Below, piece after piece: positions 7,881 to 16,271 of a DNA stretch of 64,000 bases. Location of the stretch: positions 1,488,001 through 1,552,000 of the forward strand of contig NZ_JAICBX010000002.1 of assembly GCF_019492055.1 (NCBI RefSeq). The letters are read 5' to 3'. The translations under genes were made by a program, and so were the position numbers. Under the pieces are notes generated by a model. That model saw only the letters and a program-made list of their open reading frames with translations, was not told where the DNA came from and did no database searches. The stretch comes from Flavimaribacter sediminis (GTDB taxonomy: Bacteria > Pseudomonadota > Alphaproteobacteria > Rhizobiales > Rhizobiaceae). How positions within the stretch are numbered: position 1 is the stretch's first letter; each line of letters begins with the position of its first letter.

Positions 7881-8885
7881 ATGACCAAACGTCTGATCAT
7901 CGTGACGGCGGACGAGAGCTGCCGCGAGCGCATTCTCAAGATCGCGGAAGAGGCCCAGGCGCTCGACTGTCGTCTCTACGCCATCGACGGGAATGACGGC
8001 CAGCAGGCCGTGCACCTGCTCGTCGGCGACCGGAACCGGCAGGAAGTTCTGGACCAGCTGCAAAGCGCGGTCGCTTCGAACGGCGATTGGCGCATCACGA
8101 TCCTTCCCGTGGAAGCGAGCCTGCCGCGCGAGGAGATTACGGACGAGGAAAGACGCCAGGCGCTGGAAGGAACCTCCGGCGAAAGCCGCGAGGAGCTCTA
8201 TAACGACGTTTCACGCGGCGCGAAGCTGGATGTGAACTTCTTCGTTTTCGCCGCACTGTCCACTGTCGTGGCGGCGATCGGCCTGCTTCAGGACAATGTG
8301 GCCGTCGTCATCGGCGCCATGGTGATCGCGCCGTTGCTCGGCCCGAATCTCGCCTTTGCGCTGGGCGTTGCGCTCGGCGATCAGAAACTGATGGGGCGGG
8401 CCGTCCTGACCAATGCAGCCGGGATCGTCTTCACGCTTGCGATCTGCATGGTGCTTGGACTGCTCCTGCCAGTGAATCTTGCGAGCCACGAGTTGATGGC
8501 CCGCACCGAAACCGGTTTCGACGGCATTGCGCTGGCGCTGGCGTCCGGCGCGGCCGCGGCGCTCTCATTGTCGACGGGGCTGTCTTCGGCGCTGGTCGGG
8601 GTCATGGTTGCGGTGGCGCTTTTGCCGCCGGCCGCGACCGTCGGGCTGATGCTGGGCGCCGGTCACCTCGATCTGGCGCTCGGCGCGCTGACTCTGCTCG
8701 CCGTCAATATCGTGTGCCTCAATCTGTCCGCCCAGCTGACTTTCGTCTTGCGCGGCGTGCGCCCGCGCACCTGGTTCGAGAAGAAAAACGCCCGGCGGGC
8801 CGTGCGCGTCAACGCCGCGATCTGGTTCGCGCTGCTCGCGCTCCTGACGGCCCTGCTTTTGCTGCGGTTCTACGACCTGCTCTGA
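7881..8885 (+). CDS. DUF389 / TIGR00341 family membrane protein
   Basis: A 334-residue protein with an N-terminal soluble domain of about 100 residues and then a hydrophobic domain with roughly six to seven membrane helices (residues about 120-330), including GAMVIAPLLGPNLAFALGVA, a signature of the DUF389 family. Members are inner-membrane proteins of unknown transport or scaffolding function. Its 3' end overlaps the convergent HxlR gene by 16 bases. Start: ATG at 7881 with GGTAAGG-like sequence upstream. Confidence 0.85.
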   Translation: MTKRLIIVTADESCRERILKIAEEAQALDCRLYAIDGNDGQQAVHLLVGDRNRQEVLDQLQSAVASNGDWRITILPVEASLPREEITDEERRQALEGTSGESREELYNDVSRGAKLDVNFFVFAALSTVVAAIGLLQDNVAVVIGAMVIAPLLGPNLAFALGVALGDQKLMGRAVLTNAAGIVFTLAICMVLGLLLPVNLASHELMARTETGFDGIALALASGAAAALSLSTGLSSALVGVMVAVALLPPAATVGLMLGAGHLDLALGALTLLAVNIVCLNLSAQLTFVLRGVRPRTWFEKKNARRAVRVNAAIWFALLALLTALLLLRFYDLL

Positions 8886-9265
8886 ACGCCGGGTTGTTTT
8901 CCGGTGAGGCGGTCATAATGCGACCGCGCCTCCTCGATGCGCCGGGTATTCTCCCGTGTCCAGTCGGCGAGACGGGAGACCGGTTCGAGCAAATCATGGC
9001 CGAGCTCGGTCAATTCGTACCTGACGCTTGGCGGGCTGGTCGGCTCGACGGTGCGATTGACGAATCCGTCCCGTTCAAGGTTGCGCAGGGTCGTCGTCAG
9101 CATCTTCTGCGAAATGCTGCCGATCCGCCGCTTCAATTCGCTGAAGCGCAGGCTCTCGGTTCCGAGAAAGGTCACGACCATCACCGTCCACTTGTCGCCG
9201 ACACGGGAAAGCATCTGCGAGATGGCGCGGCATTCGGCAGTTTCGAGATGGTTATCAGGTTTCAA
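8870..9265 (-). CDS. HxlR family winged-helix regulator
   Basis: A 131-residue HxlR/MarR-like regulator. It shows the family core: a cysteine near residue 12 (ECRAISQMLSRVGDKWTV), then SLRFSELKRRIGSISQKML as the recognition region, and FVNRTVEPTSPPSVRYELTE as the wing. HxlR regulators often sense electrophiles or redox state through the N-terminal cysteine. It diverges from the FMN reductase at 9347, and the space between them holds a near-perfect palindrome, so it very likely controls that gene and itself. Its 3' end overlaps the DUF389 gene by 16 bases. Confidence 0.88.
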   Translation of the reverse strand: MKPDNHLETAECRAISQMLSRVGDKWTVMVVTFLGTESLRFSELKRRIGSISQKMLTTTLRNLERDGFVNRTVEPTSPPSVRYELTELGHDLLEPVSRLADWTRENTRRIEEARSHYDRLTGKQPGVQSRS

Positions 9266-9306
9266 AAAAGTGCCTCCTTGCCAATCCGCTCATGCGCACT
9301 TTAATA

Positions 9307-9327
9307 GTGGTATATATTATATACCAC
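9307..9327. promoter_or_regulatory. HxlR operator candidate (21-bp palindrome)
   Basis: Two perfect 10-base arms, GTGGTATATA and TATATACCAC, flank one central T. The AT-rich palindrome lies 20 bases before the FMN reductase start and about 40 bases before the HxlR start, overlapping where the divergent promoters must be. HxlR dimers bind palindromes of this length, so it is a convincing operator by position and symmetry, though untested. Confidence 0.7.
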
Positions 9328-9346
9328 CTGACCAAAGGAGACCAGT

Positions 9347-9946
9347 ATGCCCCGAATAGCCGTCATTATCGGTTCGACCCGCGACACCCGTTTCGCCGAA
9401 AAGCCGGCCCAATGGATCGCAGATTTTGCCAAATCTCGCGGCGACATGGAAGTGGAGCTCGTCGATATCAAGGACTTCGACCTTCCTTTCTTTAATGAAG
9501 CAGCCTCCAATTTATGGATGCCGTCCAGTGATCCGAACGCTGTGCGCTGGCAGAACAGGATTGGCGAATTTGACGGATACATCTTCGTCACGTCGGAGTA
9601 CAACCGGTCGATCCCGGCGTCTCTGAAGAATGCGCTCGATCAGGCCTACAAGGAATGGATGAAAAAGCCTGCGGCGATTGTCGCCTATGGCGGCGTGGGC
9701 GGGGCGTTCGCGGCCGATCACCTGCGCACCATCGCCATCGAACTGCAGATGGTTCCGGTGCGTGGCGCCGTGCATATTGGCGGCGGCGAGTTCATGAAGG
9801 TCCATCCCATGGGCGAGAACAAGCCGATGAGCGAGATCGAACCGGTGCTGACTCCGGGCGCGACCGCCATGCTCGACAGTCTCCTTTGGTGGGCCAACCT
9901 CACGAAAAAGGGACGCGAGGAGGATCTCGTCAAAGAGGCCGCATAG
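9347..9946 (+). CDS. NADPH-dependent FMN reductase family protein
   Basis: A 199-residue flavodoxin-like protein. It begins with PRIAVIIGSTRDTRFAEKPA, the FMN phosphate-binding GSTR motif, and has VTSEYNRSIPASLKNALDQA followed by a conserved YGGVGG loop; both are hallmarks of the azoreductase/quinone-reductase branch of the NADPH-dependent FMN reductase family. Likely role: two-electron reduction of quinones or azo/nitro compounds in the cytosol, protecting against redox stress. AAAGGAG upstream of ATG 9347 is a strong start. It diverges from an HxlR regulator, a common pairing for quinone-responsive reductases. Confidence 0.88.
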   Translation: MPRIAVIIGSTRDTRFAEKPAQWIADFAKSRGDMEVELVDIKDFDLPFFNEAASNLWMPSSDPNAVRWQNRIGEFDGYIFVTSEYNRSIPASLKNALDQAYKEWMKKPAAIVAYGGVGGAFAADHLRTIAIELQMVPVRGAVHIGGGEFMKVHPMGENKPMSEIEPVLTPGATAMLDSLLWWANLTKKGREEDLVKEAA

Positions 9947-10019
9947 TTCGATCTCCGTCGAAGCATTGACGGTGACAGTCGTGCCAGAGTGGTTCCGGTA
10001 TCAACGAGAAACCGGAACC

Positions 10020-10358
10020 ATGATCACCTGCTTCATTCGCTATCACATCGACCCCACGAAAAAACAGCAATTCGTCGACTATTCCCGAAACTGGGGCGAG
10101 GCAATTCCGCGCTGCGGCGCAGACCTCATAGGATATTTCGCGCCGCATGAGGGGTCGGCGACGCTGGCCTACGGCGTCTACACTATCGAAAGCCTGGCGG
10201 CCTATGAAGAGTACCGCCGGCGGCTTGCCGAAGATCCGCTCGGCAGACGGAATTACGAATTCGCACAGCGCGAGAAGTTCATCCTTCGTGAGGACCGCAC
10301 CTTCCTGAAGCTCGCCTCCGCGCCGCATGGCGACAGCCGCATGTTCGACGCTGAATGA
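10020..10358 (+). CDS. NIPSNAP family protein
   Basis: A 112-residue protein beginning MITCFIRYHIDP and containing GYFAPHEG and a YEEYRRRL segment, the layout of the small bacterial NIPSNAP family (ferredoxin-like dimeric alpha/beta barrel). Function is not established. The ATG at 10020 is chosen because family members start with this M-I-T-C/Y motif; the frame extends to 9966 without a better site. Its last codon overlaps the EamA transporter start by four bases (ATGA), so the two are co-translated and may serve the same pathway. Confidence 0.75.
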   Translation: MITCFIRYHIDPTKKQQFVDYSRNWGEAIPRCGADLIGYFAPHEGSATLAYGVYTIESLAAYEEYRRRLAEDPLGRRNYEFAQREKFILREDRTFLKLASAPHGDSRMFDAE

Positions 10359-11254
10359 GCGCGCGAGCCGGACGCGGGCGGGAATTCGCACTGCTTGCTC
10401 TGCTGGCCATACTCTGGGGGTCGTCCTATCTTTTCCTCAAGATCGCGGTGACGGAAATCCCGCCGCTCACGGTGATTGCGATAAGAGTTGCGGTCGCGGC
10501 GCTTGTGCTTATGACGGTGCTGGCGGTTCGGGGAGAGACCCTGCCGCGCGACATCGCGACTTGGCGGATGCTTTTTGTCCAGTCTTTCTTCACCAGCATC
10601 GGGGCCTGGACGATCCTCGCCTGGGGAGCGCAATATGTTGAGAGCAGTCTCGCCAGCGTTCTCAATTCCACATCCCCCATTTTTGTCTTTTTCATAACGT
10701 TGATTGTCACGCGACATGAAAGGGTCGGTTTGTTGCGGTTTGCCGGTGCCTGTCTCGGCCTCGCCGGCGTTGTGCTGATTGTCGGCGTCGACGCCTTGCA
10801 GGGCCTTGGTCAGCAGGTTGCAGGTCAGCTTGCGGCCGTTGCGGGCGCCCTTCTCTATGCCTGCGCGGCCATTTATGGTCGCCGGTTCACGCTTATGACG
10901 GCGCCGGTGATCGCGGCCGGAACCATGGTTTCGGCTATGGCGGTTCTCGTGCCGGTCTGCATGATTGTCGACCGACCATGGACGCTTGATCCGTCGACCG
11001 CTGCGATCATGTCCGCCGTGATATTGGGCGTGTTCAGCACCGGCCTTGCGCTGTTGATCTATTTCCGTCTCGTCCGAACGCTCGGCTCTCTGGGCGTCGC
11101 CAGTCAGTCCTATCTGCGCGCCGGCGTTGGCGTGTTTCTGGGTGTTGCGTTTCTCGGAGAACGGTTGAGTTTCACAGTCGTCATCGGGCTGGTTGCAGCG
11201 GTTCTGGGCGTCGCCCTGATCAATTCTCCACCGACTGGCCGAAGACGGCAATAG
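10355..11254 (+). CDS. EamA family (DMT superfamily) transporter
   Basis: A 299-residue protein with ten predicted membrane helices arranged as two EamA repeats. The N-terminal repeat has AILWGSSYLFLKIAVTEIPP; the second has LLIYFRLVRTLGSLGVASQSYLR and ends with GVAFLGERLS and GLVAAVLGVALIN, typical of drug/metabolite exporters such as RhaT/YdcZ relatives. The substrate is unknown. It overlaps the NIPSNAP gene at its start (ATGA) and the convergent membrane-protein gene by 35 bases at its end. Confidence 0.87.
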   Translation: MSARAGRGREFALLALLAILWGSSYLFLKIAVTEIPPLTVIAIRVAVAALVLMTVLAVRGETLPRDIATWRMLFVQSFFTSIGAWTILAWGAQYVESSLASVLNSTSPIFVFFITLIVTRHERVGLLRFAGACLGLAGVVLIVGVDALQGLGQQVAGQLAAVAGALLYACAAIYGRRFTLMTAPVIAAGTMVSAMAVLVPVCMIVDRPWTLDPSTAAIMSAVILGVFSTGLALLIYFRLVRTLGSLGVASQSYLRAGVGVFLGVAFLGERLSFTVVIGLVAAVLGVALINSPPTGRRRQ

Positions 11255-12413
11255 CTATACCGAGGACGGTCAGCGCCGCAAAAAGCGCCGTTCGCCACCA
11301 TTTGTCCCCCACCCGGCGGGCCGAGACCAGCGCGATCATGGACTGGATGGCGTAGTAGGCGGCAAAGGCGCGCGACGCATAGGTGATGATTTCGAAGATA
11401 TTGGCGGTCCAGGTCAGGGCAAGACCGATCAACGTCAGCAGGACATAGGCCATTTGCGGCGTGATGCGGTTCTGGGTCAATTCCGCGAATAGCCCGCCGG
11501 AGCCGCTGGTGTCTGCAACGGCCGCGCTGAATTGCGCCGCGAGCGCCGCCGCCACCAGAAGCACCGGCAGGATTGGCGCGATGACGCTCATCATGTCGAC
11601 GATTGCGGTTTCCGTCAGCACAAAGGCGTCACTTTCGAACAGGAATACAAGCAGCAGGATGTAGATCATGTAGATGACTGTGGTGACGATCTGCGCCCAT
11701 CGCATCGAGACGATTCGCGTGCGGAAATCGTATTCGGCGCCGAGATAGCGCGAGGTCTCGAATCCCTGCACCGTGATAATCAGGCCGAACGCAAGCAGCA
11801 GGGCAGGCATGCCGCCAAGCGCCGGTTCGTTGTAGACCAGTGCGCCGTCGGCGCTCTTTCCGAAGAAGAAGACTGCGAGAGCGACCAGCAGACCGGCGAT
11901 GATCGCGAGCTTGGCCGAGACGGAGACATATTCCATCCCTTCCAGCGCCCGAAAGCCGCGCGTCCAGCCGACATACAGGATCAGTATCAGTATCGCCGAT
12001 GTCAGAAGCCTTGCATGGAAGGTGTCGTTGACGGTTGTCAGGCTGACGCTGAAAGCGCCGAACAGGTTGAGATAATAGGCGACCGAGATGATGTAGGCAA
12101 AGCCGAGACACCAAGAGGCGAGCATCTCGAGCCCCTCGGCGAACCGGCTTCTTTCCCCGTCCGCGATCGTCTTGATGTTGTAGCGGACGACGCTTCCGAA
12201 GAGATAGGAACCGATACATAGGCCGGCCATGACCAGCGGCGCATACATGCCATAGGACGCGTCGAGAATGGGTCCGAGCACAAGAAATCCGCTGCCGATG
12301 ATGGAGGCGAGCGGCGTCGTCATTGCGCGCCAGACAATGGACTGGCGCAGTCTCGGCGACCAGAGGACGAATCCTGTGCCGAGAACGGTTGCAATGACGA
12401 TGGCGTTGAGCAT
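11220..12413 (-). CDS. Multi-spanning membrane protein of unknown function
   Basis: A roughly 397-residue integral membrane protein with about 11-12 hydrophobic segments and few charged loops. The N-terminal TPLASIIGSGFLVLGPILDA and the overall helix number recall APC-superfamily amino-acid transporters, but no diagnostic transporter motif was recognised, so no substrate is proposed. The start is uncertain: ATG at 12413 is reported, although an in-frame TTG at 12428 also exists and neither has an ideally placed ribosome-binding site. The 3' end overlaps the convergent EamA gene by 35 bases. Confidence 0.65.
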   Translation of the reverse strand: MLNAIVIATVLGTGFVLWSPRLRQSIVWRAMTTPLASIIGSGFLVLGPILDASYGMYAPLVMAGLCIGSYLFGSVVRYNIKTIADGERSRFAEGLEMLASWCLGFAYIISVAYYLNLFGAFSVSLTTVNDTFHARLLTSAILILILYVGWTRGFRALEGMEYVSVSAKLAIIAGLLVALAVFFFGKSADGALVYNEPALGGMPALLLAFGLIITVQGFETSRYLGAEYDFRTRIVSMRWAQIVTTVIYMIYILLLVFLFESDAFVLTETAIVDMMSVIAPILPVLLVAAALAAQFSAAVADTSGSGGLFAELTQNRITPQMAYVLLTLIGLALTWTANIFEIITYASRAFAAYYAIQSMIALVSARRVGDKWWRTALFAALTVLGIAIAVFGQSVEN

Positions 12414-12547
12414 TGCCACGGAAAGCAAATCCTGTTGCCAGATGCCCCGAAAAGGAAACGATTGGCCGGCAATGTCAAGATCACCGGCTGCCCATTGCGT
12501 CCGCAGCCGCTTTGCGTTTCATACAATGGGACACGGAGAGCGACGCT

Positions 12548-13207
12548 ATGACAACGACGGACTGGAAAAACCAATCACCCGACATCGTTCTCGATTTCTG
12601 GTTTCCCGACAACGGGCACGAGGCGTCGCTGGAGACGCACAGGGACTTCTGGATCTGGCGCATGCGCGGCGGGGTCGACGAAGCGATCTGCTCCGATTTT
12701 GCGGAACTGACCGAGGCGGCGGCGCGAGGCCTGCTCGACCACTGGGCGCAGACGCCCTGCGGCAGGCTCGCTCTCGTCATCGCGCTCGACCAGTTTCCGC
12801 GTTCACTATGGCGCGGAACGCCCGGCGCCTACGCCCAGGATATCAAGGCGGCCCGGCTTGTGCTTGAAGCCGTCGAAAACGGTCATTATGAGGCGCTGGA
12901 GCACCCTTGGGAAAAGCAGTTCTATCTCATTTCCATCGGCCACTGCGAGGGGCCGGATCACCTCAAGCGCATGCGGATGCTCAGGCCGTACGCGCTTGCC
13001 ATCCTCGAAGAGGCGCCGAAACATCTGGTCCCGTCCTACCGGCGTTCACTCGAACAGAACGACATCGTCACAGGCGTCATCGAACGTTTCGGTCGGCATC
13101 CGCATCGCAACGCCATACTCGGGCGAGTCTCGACTGCGGACGAGGAGGCGTATATCGCCGCGGGAGAGTTCCCGCACGAGCGCGAGATCCCGAAGACGCT
13201 GATATGA
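12548..13207 (+). CDS. DUF924 family protein
   Basis: A 219-residue soluble protein of the DUF924 family. Diagnostic stretches are IVLDFWFPD near the start, LALVIALDQFPRSLWRGTP in the middle and HPWEKQFYLISIGHCEG with RNAILGRVSTADEEAYI later; the fold is a TPR-like all-helical bundle. The family has no confirmed function. The ATG at 12548 is chosen over the longer frame because GGAGAG sits 8 bases upstream and family members start here. It stands between a membrane-protein gene on the other strand and the convergent cyclase gene. Confidence 0.82.
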   Translation: MTTTDWKNQSPDIVLDFWFPDNGHEASLETHRDFWIWRMRGGVDEAICSDFAELTEAAARGLLDHWAQTPCGRLALVIALDQFPRSLWRGTPGAYAQDIKAARLVLEAVENGHYEALEHPWEKQFYLISIGHCEGPDHLKRMRMLRPYALAILEEAPKHLVPSYRRSLEQNDIVTGVIERFGRHPHRNAILGRVSTADEEAYIAAGEFPHEREIPKTLI

Positions 13208-13217
13208 TATCGCGTTT

Positions 13218-14846
13218 CTACTTCGTCTGCCGGCGTTGCCTGACTTCGAAAAGAGCGGCCTCCAGGGCGTTTTCGATGTGCTCGCTGTCGTCGCGATCAA
13301 GGCCGGCGAGATCCACGTGAAGATGGAAATGCTCTGAATTGCGATCGATCACGTCGCCTGCTTCGTCGTCGACAAGGTCGTGAATGCCCTCAACGACATA
13401 GGGCACAACCTCGCGGCTGATGCCTTTTAGAGATATTGGCTCCAGAGCGCGCGCCTTGATGATGTTCTGCACCAGCGCATAGGTTTCGTAGCTGATCACG
13501 ATGCCGCCCGGCTCCGCGATCGATTCCAGCCGCGCCGCCAGATTGGCCTCGGCGCCGATGATCGTGTAGTCCATCCGGTCCGCGCTGCCGAAATTGCCGA
13601 CATTGCAGTAGCCGGTGTTAATGCCCATGCGCGACTGGAAGGGCGCTTCAATTCCCTGCCGCCGCCATTCCCGGTTCAGCTCGACCATGCGGCGCTGCAT
13701 GGCGATCGCCATCTCGATACAGGCCTGGGCGTCGCCGGCGGCGCCCTTCGTTTCCGGATCGCCGAAGAAGACCAGAATGGCGTCGCCAATGAATTTGTCC
13801 ACCGTGGCGCCGTATTCATGAGCGATCTTCGCCATTTCCGTGAAATACTCGTTCAGAAGGTTCGTCAGTTCCTCCGGCTGCAGCCGTTCGGAAGTAACCG
13901 TGAAATCCTTGATGTCGGAAAAGAAGATGGTGAGCTTCTTGCGCTCCGTCGAAATGACGGCGTCGCGGGCGCCGCTGAAAATCGACTTGTAGACCTGCGG
14001 CGACAGATATTTCGAGATCTTCATGGAGACCGATGCGAGGAACGAGTTCGCCTCTTCGAGTTCGTTGTTCATCCGACCGAACTGGACGGCCTGACGCCAT
14101 TGCAGGAAGGCGAAGGCCAGACCGAAAGAGCCTGCAGCCAGCAGGTACAGCAGCAAATACTTGAACGAGAAGATGTTCGCCGCGATCGGCTGCTCCAGCG
14201 TAATCGACTGGATGCCGCGTATGTCGCCTGCCTCCCAGTCCTGGCGAGGGCTCAGCGGATGGCTGTTGTGGCAGGCGACGCAGGCCTTTCCCATGACAAT
14301 GGGAACCGCCATGCGGATCTGCCGGCTGAGCGCCGAGCCGGATATTTCCGTCACGCTCGCGTCGGGATCGCCCTTCGCCCTGAGTTGCTGTAGCGCCGAC
14401 ATCTCGAAGCTGTCCAGATTGTGCGGAGCGCGGCTCTTGAAGGGCTCATCCGAAACGAAGCGATAGCGAATGCTGTTGCCGACCACATCGATCACTTGGC
14501 CAAGCTCGATGGAAAGCGTGGCCGGTATCGGGATGCCGCCGTCGATTTCGCGATAATTCTGAGCCGGCGTGGTGTCGCCATGGTTTGCCAGCACCCGTCC
14601 GACGACGTTGGAGGAATAGTAGCCGCGAATTTCTGAAATCATCGAGTTGAGCTGGCCGGCCTGCCGGTTCAGCGAGGTGTTCGACAGATCTCTCAGATCC
14701 AGCCAGACGGCGACAGGCAGGGCCACAAGGGCCAGGACAACGAACAGGCTGAACCACAGCGGATGCTCCATCAAAGCGCGGCCGATCCTGTCGGCGGCGG
14801 CGGATAGGCCGCCTGACGGGTCGGGACTGTGCTGCGGCTCTGCCAT
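13218..14846 (-). CDS. Class III adenylate/guanylate cyclase with c-type haem sensor domain
   Basis: A 542-residue membrane-anchored signalling protein. A first membrane helix (about 30-50) leads into a periplasmic domain of the DUF3365/Tll0287-like type (about 55-225) that contains CVACH (189-193), a CxxCH covalent haem c site. A second helix (about 228-248) and a short coiled coil (258-275) join the cytosolic class III cyclase catalytic domain (about 300-490), with metal-binding aspartates in FFSDIKDF (D310) and FIGDAILVFFG (D355). Probable role: making cAMP (or cGMP) in response to a periplasmic gas or redox signal. The gene is monocistronic and convergent with the DUF924 gene. Confidence 0.87.
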   Translation of the reverse strand: MAEPQHSPDPSGGLSAAADRIGRALMEHPLWFSLFVVLALVALPVAVWLDLRDLSNTSLNRQAGQLNSMISEIRGYYSSNVVGRVLANHGDTTPAQNYREIDGGIPIPATLSIELGQVIDVVGNSIRYRFVSDEPFKSRAPHNLDSFEMSALQQLRAKGDPDASVTEISGSALSRQIRMAVPIVMGKACVACHNSHPLSPRQDWEAGDIRGIQSITLEQPIAANIFSFKYLLLYLLAAGSFGLAFAFLQWRQAVQFGRMNNELEEANSFLASVSMKISKYLSPQVYKSIFSGARDAVISTERKKLTIFFSDIKDFTVTSERLQPEELTNLLNEYFTEMAKIAHEYGATVDKFIGDAILVFFGDPETKGAAGDAQACIEMAIAMQRRMVELNREWRRQGIEAPFQSRMGINTGYCNVGNFGSADRMDYTIIGAEANLAARLESIAEPGGIVISYETYALVQNIIKARALEPISLKGISREVVPYVVEGIHDLVDDEAGDVIDRNSEHFHLHVDLAGLDRDDSEHIENALEAALFEVRQRRQTK

Positions 14847-14947
14847 CGCGTGTCACGTCCTCTGCTGGTTGCAGATTAGTCAAGTAACACAACCTGCTAT
14901 TTCGCGACAGTATAAACCGGTTTCGGTTAACGCAGGCCTTATTTTCG

Positions 14948-15862
14948 TCAGTCTTTCGTCGCCATCGAAGGCGGCGTCACCACGCGCCGAGCGGCGACCG
15001 CCTCGCGATGCGAAATGAAGGTCGCGGCGGCGACGACGATGCCGCCGCCGAGCATCACGAAGGGATCGAGCGGTTCGCCGAACAGGATGATGCCGATAAG
15101 CGCCGCCCATACCAGCTGAAGAAACTGGATCGGCTGGGTGATGGTGATGGGCGCCGCGCGAAACGCGCGCGTCATCGTAAAATGCCCCAGGGTCGCCACA
15201 GCCGCCGTCATGGCCAGCCATAACGTGTCCGATAGCGACGGGGTCGTCCAGGTGAAGACGGCGAAGGGCAGCAGAATCAGTGTGCAGAATATCGAGAGCA
15301 TCAGCACGATTTCGGAAACGTCGGCTTTTTCGGTCAGGTGCTTGGCGAGCAGAAAGGACGTTGCAAATAGCGGGGCTGCGCAGAGCTGAGCGATCTGGCC
15401 GCTGGAAAACTCGCTCAAGCCTGGCCTGAGGATCACCATTGTGCCGAGCAGACCCACCACGAGCGCGCTAATGCGCCGCGCATGCAGTTTCTCATTCATG
15501 AACAGGGCGGCGCCAATGGTTACGAACAGCGGCGCGACATATCCGAGCGCAGTGACTTCGGCGATCGGGAGGCGGGCCATTGCGTAGAACCACATGATCA
15601 CGGCGATGCCGTGGATCGTGCCGCGGATCGCGTGCAGTTTCATGATGGCGGGTTTTGGCGGCCGCTTCATAATCCGTATCAGCATGGGTAAAAAGAAGAG
15701 GACGCCGAACGCATAACGCAGGAAGGCCGCCTCCGACGCGGATACGCTTGTGCCGACAAAGCGCACGATGCCGGTGACGCAGGCGAAACACAGCGTCGTC
15801 AGCACCATCCACCCGATGCCCGCCATTACGGAGTCGGTTCGGCGTGTCGCGGTGTCGCTCAT
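14948..15862 (-). CDS. EamA family (DMT superfamily) transporter
   Basis: A 304-residue exporter-like protein with ten predicted helices in two EamA repeats. Characteristic stretches are FVGTSVSASEAAFLRYAFGV in the first repeat, a central YVAPLFVTIGAALFMNEKLH (a common end of repeat one), and TQPIQFLQLVWAALIGIILF followed by GEPLDPFVMLGG in the second. The second repeat resembles the S-adenosylmethionine or metabolite exporter-type members of the family, but substrate assignment is not possible. A GTCAGGA site about 8 bases upstream supports the start at 15862. Confidence 0.85.
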   Translation of the reverse strand: MSDTATRRTDSVMAGIGWMVLTTLCFACVTGIVRFVGTSVSASEAAFLRYAFGVLFFLPMLIRIMKRPPKPAIMKLHAIRGTIHGIAVIMWFYAMARLPIAEVTALGYVAPLFVTIGAALFMNEKLHARRISALVVGLLGTMVILRPGLSEFSSGQIAQLCAAPLFATSFLLAKHLTEKADVSEIVLMLSIFCTLILLPFAVFTWTTPSLSDTLWLAMTAAVATLGHFTMTRAFRAAPITITQPIQFLQLVWAALIGIILFGEPLDPFVMLGGGIVVAAATFISHREAVAARRVVTPPSMATKD

Positions 15863-16271
15863 GAAGTCGTCCTGTCAGGAAACGGGAGGCGGGACCTCAT
15901 TTCCGGGGTCGCCTGCCGAAAGGAAGCCCAGCATGCACAGATTTGCCATTCGAACAAGTTGGGGACGTCGACTGGCTGCGCCAACGCTTCCTGTACAAGC
16001 GCTGCGGCGTCCGCCGGACTTGACAATTGCTGCGCGATCCTGTTTACCGCGCCCACTATCCGCGAAGAGTTGAAACTCCGAGCCGCTGACCGGGACCCGC
16101 AAAGGTGTAAAGAGATCCCGGAAGCCAACATCCGGCAGCGCAGTGCGCCCCCGGGTGGGTTTTTGCATTGCGCCGGTCTTTGGTCCGGCTAAATCGGCAA
16201 GCCGGGGTTGCGATCACGTGGATGAAGAACGATCTTTCGGGGAATGACCCTCGGGAGAGAAGGATTGATGG
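15863..16271. other. Intergenic region between EamA gene and ffh
   Basis: About 400 bases without a supportable gene. Short frames on both strands have no recognisable similarity or ribosome-binding site. Near the ffh side an imperfect inverted repeat pairs GCGCAGTGC (about 16138-16146) with GCATTGCGC (about 16165-16173), with one G-T pair, around a CCCCCGGGTGGG core and a T5 run. This may be a terminator-like or structured leader. A TTGACA at 16020-16025 resembles a -35 box, but no good -10 follows it. The 4.5S RNA signature was looked for and not found. Confidence 0.4.

Noticed and set aside
15863-16271. 4.5S RNA (ffs) next to ffh
   Set aside because: The conserved GGAAGCAGCC-type tetraloop core of SRP RNA was not found on either strand.
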